NCBI GenBank assembly: GCA_018609195.1
Contig: JAHCSE010000003.1
Coordinates: 1 to 52,754, forward strand
Length of the DNA stretch: 52,754 nucleotides
Reading direction: 5' to 3'
DNA from: Patescibacteria group bacterium
GTDB lineage: Bacteria; Patescibacteriota; Minisyncoccia; Minisyncoccales; RBG-13-36-15
Below the pieces are notes generated by a model that was not told the DNA's origin, searched no databases, and saw only the letters and a program-made list of their open reading frames with translations. Made by a program: the position numbers and the translations under genes. Below are positions 24,800 to 34,142 of this stretch, in pieces (positions within the stretch are counted from its first letter, which is position 1; every line of letters starts with the position of its first letter).

Positions 24800-26293
24800 A
24801 TGTCTTCAATAGAGAGGCAAAATTGGTACGGGGCAAGGATACCAAAGGAGGTAAAATTTGTTTTAGAAAAACTAAAAAAAGCTGGTTTTGAGGCCTATAT
24901 TGTCGGAGGTTGTGTTCGAGATTTGTTAAGGAAAATGGAGCCTGAAGATTGGGATGTAACTACTAATGCTAAACCAACTGAGATTGGAAAGTTATTTTTG
25001 AGAAGTTTTGTTAATAACAAATTCGGGACCGTAACCGTTTTGACTGGATCTAAAAACCCGAAATTAAAAGAGGTTGAAATTACTCCTTACCGAATTGATG
25101 AAAAGTATTCAGATAAAAGACATCCAGATAAAGTAAGCTGGGCAAAGACTATTGAGGAAGACCTGACCAGGAGAGATTTTACCATCAATGCCATGGCCCT
25201 CGAAGTTTTGGACATGCGACGTCCAAAAGTGATTGATCCTTTTGGAGGGCAAAAAGATCTAGAAGATAAAATAATTCGGGCAGTAGGCAAGGCCGAAGAT
25301 AGGTTTAATGAAGATGCCCTAAGAATGCTGAGGGCAGTGAGATTTGCTACCTCCTTAGATTTTGAAATTGAACCAGAAACGGTGAAAGCTATTCAAAAAA
25401 ATTCCTTTTGGTTAAAAGTAATCTCCAAAGAGAGAATCCAGGATGAATTAATGAAAATTATCATGTCAAAAAGGGCCGCAGACGGTATTGAACTTTTAAG
25501 AAAACTTCATCTCTTAAAATATATTTTGCCTGAATTGGAGGAAGGATATAAAGTCACTCAAAACAAACATCATATTTACGATTGTTATGAACATAATCTT
25601 TTATCACTGAAATATACTGCAAAGAAGCGCTTCAATAAATATGTGAGATTAGCAAGTCTTTTTCACGATATCGCTAAACCCAGAGTTAAAAAAGGGGAGG
25701 GGCCAGATGCCACTTTTTATGGCCATGAAATTGTGGGGGCGAAAATGACTGCTCAAATTTTGAATCGATTGAAATTTCCAAAAAAAGATATTGAGAAAAT
25801 TGCTAAATTAGTTAGATATCACCTCTTTTATTACAATGTGGGGGAGGTTTCTGAAAGTTCAGTGAGGAGGTTGGTGAGACAAGTAGGTCCTGAAAATATG
25901 GAAGAGTTGTTACAAGTGCGAATGGCAGATCGCATAGGATCTGGCGTGCCTAAAGCTGAACCTTATAAGTTAAGACATTTAAAATATGTGATTGAAAAAG
26001 TATCGCAAGACCCAATCTCAGTTCAAATGCTTAAAATAAACGGCAATGATGTAATGAAAATTTTAGAAATTCCCTCCGGGCCAAAAGTTGGGCAGATTCT
26101 AGATATTCTGCTTGGAGAAGTTTTAGAGAAACCCGAAAGAAATAAAAAAGAGTATCTTGAGGAAAAAGTAAAAGCGCTTTCTCAACTCACTGATTTAGAG
26201 TTGAAAAATTTAGCTAAAATAGCAAGGGAGGAAAGGAAAAAACTGGAAATGAAAAGAGATAAAATGACAAAGAAAAAATACTGGGTAACTTAA
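24800..26293 (+). CDS. cca: CCA-adding enzyme / poly(A) polymerase family tRNA nucleotidyltransferase with HD domain
   Basis: AYIVGGCVRDLLRKMEPEDWDVTTNAKP, RRDFTINAMAL, EDALRMLRAVRFATSLDFEIE, LFHDIAKP. Start set at MSSIERQNW since the upstream ORF extension is palindromic repeat. Confidence 0.88.
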   Translation: MSSIERQNWYGARIPKEVKFVLEKLKKAGFEAYIVGGCVRDLLRKMEPEDWDVTTNAKPTEIGKLFLRSFVNNKFGTVTVLTGSKNPKLKEVEITPYRIDEKYSDKRHPDKVSWAKTIEEDLTRRDFTINAMALEVLDMRRPKVIDPFGGQKDLEDKIIRAVGKAEDRFNEDALRMLRAVRFATSLDFEIEPETVKAIQKNSFWLKVISKERIQDELMKIIMSKRAADGIELLRKLHLLKYILPELEEGYKVTQNKHHIYDCYEHNLLSLKYTAKKRFNKYVRLASLFHDIAKPRVKKGEGPDATFYGHEIVGAKMTAQILNRLKFPKKDIEKIAKLVRYHLFYYNVGEVSESSVRRLVRQVGPENMEELLQVRMADRIGSGVPKAEPYKLRHLKYVIEKVSQDPISVQMLKINGNDVMKILEIPSGPKVGQILDILLGEVLEKPERNKKEYLEEKVKALSQLTDLELKNLAKIAREERKKLEMKRDKMTKKKYWVT

Positions 26294-27468
26294 CCAAAGG
26301 GATTTCTTGCGCCGCGAACCTCAAAATGGAGATGGCAACCGGTTGATCTGCCAGCCCCTGGAGTCCCTGGTTTTCCTCCAATTAAACCAATAATGTGACC
26401 CTGAGACACAGATTGGGAAGCCGCAACTAAAATATTTCCTAAATGGCCATAAAAAGTGACGGCCCCGTTTGTATGCAATATCTTAATATAATTTCCAGCT
26501 CCTAAATTGTAGCCGTATTTGACGCTTAAAACTTCTCCCTCAGCTGCACTATAAACAGGATTACCACAACCATTAGCAATGTCCACGGCATTGTACCAGT
26601 GAAGACCCTGACTGATTTTACCTTGGGTAGGAAAAATAAAGTAAGAACTTGCTAAAGGAATTTGGGAAATCGCGCTTTGAGAATATCGAGGTTTTGGAGG
26701 AAGTTTGCCATCTGGAATAATCAAAATATCACCAACAAAAATATCCTCACCGGGAATCTCGTTAAAGGAAATAATTTCAGCTACATCTCCCTGATATTTT
26801 TTGGCAATTTCACTTAAGGTTTCCCCTTTTTTCACATGGTGCAAAACCCCAGAAATTGGGAGAATGATGAGCGATTCACCGGGTTTAATAATAGAGTTTG
26901 TATTTAAATCATTAGCCCAAAGCAAAGTATTTAAAGAAATGTTAAATTTTTCAGAAATTTTCGATAGATTGTCACCGGGTTGGACAATGTGTTCAAAAAT
27001 TTCTTTTTTTTCTTCAAAATCTCCTAAGATTCCTAAAACCTTAGGGGAAATAAGGACTGGGGAGGAAATACCCACTAAACTATTATTTTGGGTTATATTA
27101 AGGAGTGGCATTTCGGGCTTTTCTAATTTATCCTGATCAATAAATAAATTTCCTTTTGTAGCAAGACTTGATAATTTTTGGGAAGTTAAAGAAAAAAAAT
27201 CTTCCTTTGGGAAGAAAAAAGAAGTTTTTAAAATTAAGAATCCAAATAATAAAACAGCAAAAACTCCCAAATAAAGGAGGGGGTCCCTTGAAGATCCCCT
27301 AAAATTTGACTTTATCCCCTTGCTGGTTTTTTTAAGGTAAATCCAAGCCACTCTTTGAATGATGGGTAAAATTGCGAAAAGCTGGCGGATTAAGGAAAAA
27401 CTAGAAATAATATTATGGCCCAAATCGCGGATACGACGACTTGAGCGAAGGTTAGATTTCCTTACCAA
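26290..27468 (-). CDS. Double LysM plus M23 peptidase cell-wall protein
   Basis: IVQPGDNLSKISEKFNISLNTLLWAN, HHVKKGETLSEIAKKYQG, ...YNAVDIANGCGNPVYSAAEGEV...GCHLHFEVRG. Confidence 0.93.
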   Translation of the reverse strand: MVRKSNLRSSRRIRDLGHNIISSFSLIRQLFAILPIIQRVAWIYLKKTSKGIKSNFRGSSRDPLLYLGVFAVLLFGFLILKTSFFFPKEDFFSLTSQKLSSLATKGNLFIDQDKLEKPEMPLLNITQNNSLVGISSPVLISPKVLGILGDFEEKKEIFEHIVQPGDNLSKISEKFNISLNTLLWANDLNTNSIIKPGESLIILPISGVLHHVKKGETLSEIAKKYQGDVAEIISFNEIPGEDIFVGDILIIPDGKLPPKPRYSQSAISQIPLASSYFIFPTQGKISQGLHWYNAVDIANGCGNPVYSAAEGEVLSVKYGYNLGAGNYIKILHTNGAVTFYGHLGNILVAASQSVSQGHIIGLIGGKPGTPGAGRSTGCHLHFEVRGARNPFG

Positions 27469-27586
27469 ACGACCTTCTTTTTCCTAATGTAGTCCTTTGA
27501 GAGAGAAAGTCAAGAAGTTTTTCCACAGTCCTGCAGACAAGTTTTTTATGGTAAAATAGCCCAATGGTTCGATAAACTCACCATAA

Positions 27587-28426
27587 ATGAACCTTTTTTC
27601 TAAAAAGACTATTAAAAATCTACTTAAAAAATATAAAGTTTTTCCAAAAAAGAGGCTTGGCCAAAATTTCTTGATTGATAAAAAGGTTTTGGGAAAAATT
27701 ATCAAAGCTGCTCATTTACACTTAAAAGATATAATTTTAGAAATTGGCCCAGGAACAGGTTTTTTAACCCGGGCGTTATCCAAAAGAGTAAAAAAAGTAA
27801 TTACGGTCGAGAAAGACCCTCAGATGGTTGAAATTTTGAAAGAAACGATAAAGGATTTTAAAAATATTAAAATTATTCAAGGAGATATCTTGAAAATTAA
27901 CCCTAGACGCTATAACCTGAAACCTAGAACCTATAAAGTGGTAGCTAACTTACCCTACTATATTGTTTCCCCGGTAATGCGCAAATTCCTAGAAAGTAAA
28001 AACCGGCCAGAGTTAATGGTTTTAATGGTTCAAAAAGAAGTAGCTCAGAGGATTGTAGCTCGGCCTCCGAAGATGAGTTTATTAGCAGTTTCTGTCCAAT
28101 TTTACGCAAAACCTGAAATTATTTCCCTTGTCTCAAAAAAATCCTTTTGGCCCTCTCCAAAGGTAGACTCCGCTATCCTTAAAATAATTCCGCGCAAATC
28201 AGCGTACTCAATCAGCGTTAATCAGCTTCTATTCTTCAAGATTGTTAAGGCCGGTTTCTCTCAGCCACGGAAACAATTAATTAATAATCTATCTAAGGGT
28301 TTAAAAATTGATCGCCAGAAAATTAAAAACTGGCTTCTAAAAAATAAAATTCAGCCTACCCAAAGAGCAGAAACATTGAATCTTCAAGATTGGCTAAAGT
28401 TAGCAAAAACCTTTGGTTTTGAATAA
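27587..28426 (+). CDS. rsmA: 16S rRNA (adenine1518-N6/1519-N6)-dimethyltransferase
   Basis: KKRLGQNFLIDKKVLGKIIKAA, LEIGPGTGFLTRAL, VANLPYYIVSPVMRKFLE. Confidence 0.96.
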   Translation: MNLFSKKTIKNLLKKYKVFPKKRLGQNFLIDKKVLGKIIKAAHLHLKDIILEIGPGTGFLTRALSKRVKKVITVEKDPQMVEILKETIKDFKNIKIIQGDILKINPRRYNLKPRTYKVVANLPYYIVSPVMRKFLESKNRPELMVLMVQKEVAQRIVARPPKMSLLAVSVQFYAKPEIISLVSKKSFWPSPKVDSAILKIIPRKSAYSISVNQLLFFKIVKAGFSQPRKQLINNLSKGLKIDRQKIKNWLLKNKIQPTQRAETLNLQDWLKLAKTFGFE

Positions 28427-28514
28427 TTTTCTTTTTTTACTATAATGAAGAAATCTCGAGATGGTTTCATGAATTTGCTACAATGAAAAATTAACAAAAA
28501 AATTAAGTATACGT

Positions 28515-28880
28515 ATGCCAGACCAAGAGGAAGAAAGCCAAGTGCAAACTTCAGAAGAAGAAAGGGGCGGAACTTTTATTAGTCCAGAAGGCGTCCTAAT
28601 GCTCACCCTAGCTATCATTTTCGATGTGGGTGGACTCGTGGAATTTATTCCTATTATCGGCACATTTTTTTCCTTTCTGTCCGACATTATCGGACTGCTA
28701 GTTATCGGAGGTTGGACGTTTTTTAGATCGCAAACAGTTGCTGTTACTAAAAGAGCTGCTACAAGGGGCACCCGAGTCTTGCGTTGGTTGAGACCTTTAG
28801 CTTTTATTGGAGAATTTATTCCTTTTGTCGGGATATTGCCCCTTTGGACAGTAGTAGTTTATTTTGAACTTAAGCAATGA
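28515..28880 (+). CDS. Small polytopic membrane protein upstream of the T4SS-like locus
   Basis: Several hydrophobic segments; stop overlaps the start of the next CDS. Confidence 0.65.
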   Translation: MPDQEEESQVQTSEEERGGTFISPEGVLMLTLAIIFDVGGLVEFIPIIGTFFSFLSDIIGLLVIGGWTFFRSQTVAVTKRAATRGTRVLRWLRPLAFIGEFIPFVGILPLWTVVVYFELKQ

Positions 28881-30967
28881 TGTTACGAATAAAAAAAAGT
28901 AAATTATTTTTCTTAATTTTTCTTCTCTTGATTTTTGCTTTTTTTGTTTTTGTCCTCCCAAGTTTTGCTCCGCAAAATTTCGGAGGGTTTGCTCAAGCTT
29001 TAGAAGTTGAATATCCAACAGTCCCAGGGGCACCTCTTCCGGCAGAGCCTACCTTACCAGAATATGTCAGATTTATTTTCAATTTTTCCATTATTATTGC
29101 AGGCCTGGTCGCCTTTTTTTCTTTGGTTTATGGGGGTTTCCGTTATTTAACCTCAGTAGGGCAGGCAGCTGCCATGGCAGATGCCAGAGCTCAAATTACT
29201 GCTGGGGTTACTGGCTTAATCATTTTGCTCTCATCTTATTTAATTTTAACCACAATCAATCCTCAACTAATCATCCTCAAGGGGGTAGAGCCTAAACTCG
29301 AAGAAGTTCCAGAAGTAACAGTTTCTCTACCTCCGGTAGAAGAACGGAAAGATTTTGCCTTTCAAATACCATTAGGCAAAATTATCGAAGAAGCGATTCT
29401 CTCTGGAGAGACCGAGTCAATCCTAAAAAAATTAACTAAGGTAACTCAAGAAATTATTAACCTAACCGGGGGGCTAGATTCTCAGCTTTTTGAACTAAAG
29501 GCTCTTATTGACGCCTGTAATTGTGGCATTTCTCAATGCTCGGCGGACTGCCAGCCTCAAAGTTGTCAGATAAATTGTGATATAGATGCCATCCGAAGCA
29601 AAGCGTCTAAAATTAAAAACTCTCCTATCTTGCCAGAGCTGGGACAAAAAGAACAGGAAGTAGCGGGATTAAGATCTAAAATCGCAGAAAAACTTTTAAA
29701 TCTTTATAAAGCCGTTTTCCTAACAACTATTTTTTCTGATGAATTAAAAGATTACTTTACTTTTATAATTGAGCGGGACGCGGTAGCTCAAAGCCTTAAT
29801 CGTGAAATTGAGGTTGAGACCCTGCCAGAATGGGAAAATATCAGCATTTTTATAAAAACCGCAGATGGCAGAACAATTGCTGATCCTGCCACTTTTTATT
29901 TTTGGCGAACTTTTGAAGAAATGCAAATAGCCATAGATTTTGCCAGAAATTTAGATGCCGATTTTCTCCCCTTGCCTCCCGGAATATTAATACCCCCTAA
30001 TGTGATTTGTGTGCCGAGCCAGCCGGGTACTTTAATTATGCCAACTCAAGGGACAATAACCCAAAAATTCGGCGTGCGCGATCCTATATACGCTGTAGGT
30101 TTCCACAGTGGAATTGATATTGCCAACAACCTCGGTACACCAGTTGTGGCTGCAGCTAAAGGAGAGGTAGTAGCAATAAACGACATTTGTCTGAGAGCTT
30201 GTGGAAAGGATACAGGTTGTGGGGGAGGATATGGAAACTGGATTTTAATAAAACATTCTGATTTGGGAATCCACACCCTTTATGCCCATTTAGACGAAGT
30301 TCTGGTAAAACCTGGCGATGGAGTAGATCAAGGCCAACAAATTGGAGCAATGGGATGTACAGGCCTGATAAAGCCTCTGGATGAAAGAGGAACTCACCTT
30401 CATTTCTCTATAATTCAAGGAGAAGCAACTGTTGTAGGGAACACTCTTGCTCCCCTCGCAAATAACTGGATCGATCCACTGAGCTATATCACTGGCGAGA
30501 GTATCTGTGTGCCCGGGGGCGGAGGAAGATGCGAAGTAATTACTGATCCTGACAATCCTTGTAATGCCCAAAACTTAGAGCCTTCCTTTGGAGTTAGGGC
30601 AACAGAGGCTTCTCAAATTTGCAACGTAGAAAGCGGCGGGAACATCTGGGCCTTAAATGATGGATGTAAAAGGGGTCAATATGATTATAGCGTCGGTCTT
30701 TTTCAAATTAACCTTTACCGGACGGGGAGATGCGATAGGATTGGAATACCAGAAAGAGAAATTTTTAGAGAAATAAGCCCATCTACCTGTGAAGTTATAG
30801 ATGAAAGAAAGGCTGCAGAGTGCGCAGAAGCCTTTGGCCTTGGCAATACCGAGGTAAATACCCAGCAGGCTACCCAAATTTTTAATAGCTGGGGAAATTG
30901 GTGTGCCTGGAGTGCGGCCTGCCCTCAACACTGCAATCTTTGCAATGATCCCAGATTTTGCCCTTAG
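28877..30967 (+). CDS. VirB2/TrbC-like pilin domain fused to M23 endopeptidase and lysozyme-like (SLT) domains
   Basis: Two N-terminal TMs (FIFNFSIIIAGLVAFFSLVYGGFRYLTSVGQ...ITAGVTGLIILLSSYLILTTINPQL); HSGIDIANNLGTPVVAAAKGEVV...GTHLHFSII; ICNVESGGNIWALND...DYSVGLFQINL. Confidence 0.85.
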   Translation: MMLRIKKSKLFFLIFLLLIFAFFVFVLPSFAPQNFGGFAQALEVEYPTVPGAPLPAEPTLPEYVRFIFNFSIIIAGLVAFFSLVYGGFRYLTSVGQAAAMADARAQITAGVTGLIILLSSYLILTTINPQLIILKGVEPKLEEVPEVTVSLPPVEERKDFAFQIPLGKIIEEAILSGETESILKKLTKVTQEIINLTGGLDSQLFELKALIDACNCGISQCSADCQPQSCQINCDIDAIRSKASKIKNSPILPELGQKEQEVAGLRSKIAEKLLNLYKAVFLTTIFSDELKDYFTFIIERDAVAQSLNREIEVETLPEWENISIFIKTADGRTIADPATFYFWRTFEEMQIAIDFARNLDADFLPLPPGILIPPNVICVPSQPGTLIMPTQGTITQKFGVRDPIYAVGFHSGIDIANNLGTPVVAAAKGEVVAINDICLRACGKDTGCGGGYGNWILIKHSDLGIHTLYAHLDEVLVKPGDGVDQGQQIGAMGCTGLIKPLDERGTHLHFSIIQGEATVVGNTLAPLANNWIDPLSYITGESICVPGGGGRCEVITDPDNPCNAQNLEPSFGVRATEASQICNVESGGNIWALNDGCKRGQYDYSVGLFQINLYRTGRCDRIGIPEREIFREISPSTCEVIDERKAAECAEAFGLGNTEVNTQQATQIFNSWGNWCAWSAACPQHCNLCNDPRFCP

Positions 30968-31398
30968 TATCTATGGTATTTCAGGCCAAAATTAAAATCT
31001 TAATACTAATTATAGCTGGAATAACCTTGATTGTTGGAATAGCACTTTTGGAAAAATCCCGCTCTCCCACTCCGGAGGAAGCAAAGGAAAATGCTCTCGG
31101 GCAAGTATTGAAAGATGAGCAGGGTAACCCTATGATTAGCCAAGATAAATTTCAACAATATTTACTGGTTAGAGGCCCCGAATACCAAATCATTTACCAA
31201 AAATCAAATGATACTTTTATTATCTCAATTAATGATTCTCCATTTGAAATTGTCCGGAAAGGAGCAGAAGAAAAATTCCTATCGCTAATTGATGCTTCAA
31301 AGGATATTGCTTGTCAGCTGAAAGTAAAAATAGTAACTCCCGCTTTTGCCAATCCCGAACTGGCGGGTAAAAATTTCCCTTTAAGTTTTTGTAAATAA
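30958..31398 (+). CDS. Single-TM protein of the T4SS-like operon
   Basis: ATG at 30973 in MVFQAKIKILILIIAGITLIVGIALL also possible; operonic, close spacing. Confidence 0.55.
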   Translation: MPLVSMVFQAKIKILILIIAGITLIVGIALLEKSRSPTPEEAKENALGQVLKDEQGNPMISQDKFQQYLLVRGPEYQIIYQKSNDTFIISINDSPFEIVRKGAEEKFLSLIDASKDIACQLKVKIVTPAFANPELAGKNFPLSFCK

Positions 31399-31401
31399 AA
31401 T

Positions 31402-32886
31402 ATGAAAAAGATCATTATTTTTTCAATTCTTTTCCTTGTAGCTATTTTTGGGATTTGGTATAATTTCAATAAAGACTCTAAGATAGTAATTCAGGCACAA
31501 GAAAAGTTAGTAACTCATCAAAGAATATTCACTCCGGGAGAAATAGTAGCTTGCGTCCAAGAAATTCCTATTGGCGAGGCAATAGAAGGAGCTATGGATT
31601 TTGCCTTCCGGCTATCAAGAGCTTTAGCCAACATTCAGTGGGCAACTAACCAGTATCGACAAACAGTTCCAGAAATTGCAGATCTGGCCAGCCAATGCGA
31701 CAGCAGATTTTGCCAGCCAAGCTGTGAGCTCACCCCTACACCTGCAGCAAAAATTAGGGTTCAGAATATTTTTGAAGGCAAGGTGGTTGCCTCTGATACT
31801 GTCAATGTTAATATTATAAAACCTCTGGCGGTAAATAATTCTCCAGGTACTTCTTCTCAGCTTTCTTCCCCGACTTCAGGGGAAATCAACGCATGCTCTG
31901 CTTATTCCACTTCTGCTGTTAATTCTGGTGTCTCTCAGCTCGCCCTTGGTTCTCATATTCTTCTTGCAGTCCCTTCTTTTAGTTGCAATAGCATAGATTT
32001 CTCTTTTACAGAAGGGACATCCAGTGATTTCTTATATATACAAAAAGGTGAGGTTCCTGAGGCTAAAGCCGGCGGCTTTGTCCATAAGGAATGGATTTTC
32101 AACGACACATCTTATACTTGGCCAGATGCTGAAGAAAATAGTCTTTATAAAGCACGGGTTTTTAGTGGAGTTGGTGCAGTACATTCCAATGTCGTGACCA
32201 TTATAACCCCAGTCTGTCCACCACAAACCTGTCAACAAGCAGGTGGGTCTTGTGTAGCGAGAAGTGTATGTGTTAAAGAAATTACAGGAGTAACTGGTTG
32301 TCTAGGTCCAGTAGAAATTTGTTGTGAAACATTAGGTACTCCAAACATCACTATTACGAATCCTCTTTCAGGAGTAAATCTTCGTGTAGGTACCCTTGTA
32401 ACCATTCTCTGGAAATCTGAATTTCTTCCGGGTGGTACAATCAAAATTCTCTTACAGGCGGAAGGTGCTCCAGATCCATCCGCTTGGAAGGTGATTGCCG
32501 ACCTTCCCCTCACTCAGACTTCTTTTTCTTGGACAGTCCCAGATTTTGCAGACAAGTGCGAAATCCTGCCTTGCACAGGAGATCCCTGTTGGCAGAGAGA
32601 TGAAATTGAAAACAAATATCAACAGTTAGCCTCGCTTTCAAGGACAATAATCAGAGAGAAAGAAACGATTGATATTCTTCTAAATGAGAGAAGGCCGGAA
32701 ATCAGGAAAAAACTGGATGAAGCGAGAAGATTATTTGAGAAAAATGCGCCAACAGTTGAACTTTATCAACTCCTCAGGGGTTCTACCCCCTGTGAAATTG
32801 CTATCAGCAATTTTTGGGTAGAACTTCAGGATGTTCAAGACAAAAAGGTTTGTAAAAGCTTATACAATTGGCTTATATGCCGTTAA
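31402..32886 (+). CDS. Secreted Cys-rich protein with Ig-like segment, T4SS-like operon
   Basis: N-terminal TM/signal; CPPQTCQQAGGSCVARSVCVKEI...CCETLG; NITITNPLSGVNLRVGTLVTILWKSEFLPGGTIKILL. Confidence 0.65.
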   Translation: MKKIIIFSILFLVAIFGIWYNFNKDSKIVIQAQEKLVTHQRIFTPGEIVACVQEIPIGEAIEGAMDFAFRLSRALANIQWATNQYRQTVPEIADLASQCDSRFCQPSCELTPTPAAKIRVQNIFEGKVVASDTVNVNIIKPLAVNNSPGTSSQLSSPTSGEINACSAYSTSAVNSGVSQLALGSHILLAVPSFSCNSIDFSFTEGTSSDFLYIQKGEVPEAKAGGFVHKEWIFNDTSYTWPDAEENSLYKARVFSGVGAVHSNVVTIITPVCPPQTCQQAGGSCVARSVCVKEITGVTGCLGPVEICCETLGTPNITITNPLSGVNLRVGTLVTILWKSEFLPGGTIKILLQAEGAPDPSAWKVIADLPLTQTSFSWTVPDFADKCEILPCTGDPCWQRDEIENKYQQLASLSRTIIREKETIDILLNERRPEIRKKLDEARRLFEKNAPTVELYQLLRGSTPCEIAISNFWVELQDVQDKKVCKSLYNWLICR

Positions 32887-34136
32887 TAAAAAAACTAAGT
32901 ACCAAAAAAATATTTTTCCTGATTTTGATCACTGTTCTCTTGGGTTCCTTTTGGTTTTCCTCAAAAACAATTTTGGGGGCTGCCATTCCTCCCTCTCCGG
33001 GTTCCGCCGCCACCTGTGAAGAAAAAATAGTTATTAGTGAGACGGCAAAGCCTCCGCCTCCTCCAGTACCACCAGAAGAGCGTCTGGAAGTAAAATACCC
33101 CAGTATCCAAGGGATCAGACCTATAGCTGAGGGAGAAGATGCTCTCCCAATTTTTATAAGATATATTTTCACTTTTGCTATCGCAATAGCCGGCTTGATT
33201 GCTTTTGCCGTCTTAGTTTTTGCCGGCTTTAGATATCTGGCTTCTGCCGGCAACCCGACCGCAATGAGAGATGCCAGAGAGAGCATAACTGCCGCACTGT
33301 TAGGCCTGATTCTCCTCTTAGGATCGGTTTTGCTTTTAATTACCATCAATCCTCAATTAACCCGCCTCACCTTAGAAAGTATAGAAGATTTTTTGCTCGA
33401 AGCACGAGGAACACTAGCAGGAGTTTATCTGATAAGTGATGAGGAAAAAGAAATTGAGCTTGAAGATAAGATTTTAAGAGTTTTTAAAAATGTCCCAACT
33501 ACAGGAAGCATTTCCGACCTCGCTCTCCAAACCTATAATTTTGACAACCAAACCCAGAAAATCTGTTTCCAGACTGATTGGCGAAACGACATCCAATTTA
33601 ATGCGGTCTTACATACTGAGCGGGATTTTAAGGGAAAATGCCGTATCTTTTATGAGAAGGAGTTCAGCCATGACTTAATCTTTGGAGGGGTGGGTGATAA
33701 TGTAAAAGGAGATGTCTCTTCGGTTACCATATTTTCCAAATCGGTCTTATTCCCCAAGGAGCCGGCCGGGGATTTCGCGGTAAAATTCTACAAACTCCCG
33801 ACTTTTGATGATGAAGAAGGTGTCTGTACTATTACCGGAGAACAAGTGGAGCCAAAAGATATAGACAAATGCCCCGGAGATAACTGGAATGACAATGTTC
33901 ATTCTTTAAAGGTAGGAGAAGGCTGGGTTTTAGCCGTTTTTGAAGAGGATGATGGCACAGGAAAATGCCAGATTTTTGGTTCAGGAAGAGCTAAAGAAAT
34001 AAGCGAAATCAGAACCCATTATATTGGGAGATGTAAAGTTGGAACTGGTAGTGGGCTTCCAATTATTGGGGGGTTTTTTGGAGAATGGAAGCCTTGCATT
34101 TCTTCTTTTGCCATTTTTAAAGGAAGAATACGCTAA
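32868..34136 (+). CDS. VirB2/TrbC-like pilin domain fused to beta/gamma-crystallin-like repeats
   Basis: FIRYIFTFAIAIAGLIAFAVLVFAGFRYLASAGNPTAMRDARESITAALLGLILLLGSVLLLITINPQL; AVLHTERDFKGKCRIFYEKEF...GDNVKGDVSSVTIFSK; WNDNVHSLKVGEGWVLAVFEEDDGTGKCQIF. Confidence 0.7.
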   Translation: MAYMPLIKKLSTKKIFFLILITVLLGSFWFSSKTILGAAIPPSPGSAATCEEKIVISETAKPPPPPVPPEERLEVKYPSIQGIRPIAEGEDALPIFIRYIFTFAIAIAGLIAFAVLVFAGFRYLASAGNPTAMRDARESITAALLGLILLLGSVLLLITINPQLTRLTLESIEDFLLEARGTLAGVYLISDEEKEIELEDKILRVFKNVPTTGSISDLALQTYNFDNQTQKICFQTDWRNDIQFNAVLHTERDFKGKCRIFYEKEFSHDLIFGGVGDNVKGDVSSVTIFSKSVLFPKEPAGDFAVKFYKLPTFDDEEGVCTITGEQVEPKDIDKCPGDNWNDNVHSLKVGEGWVLAVFEEDDGTGKCQIFGSGRAKEISEIRTHYIGRCKVGTGSGLPIIGGFFGEWKPCISSFAIFKGRIR

Positions 34137-34142
34137 TTTTTT

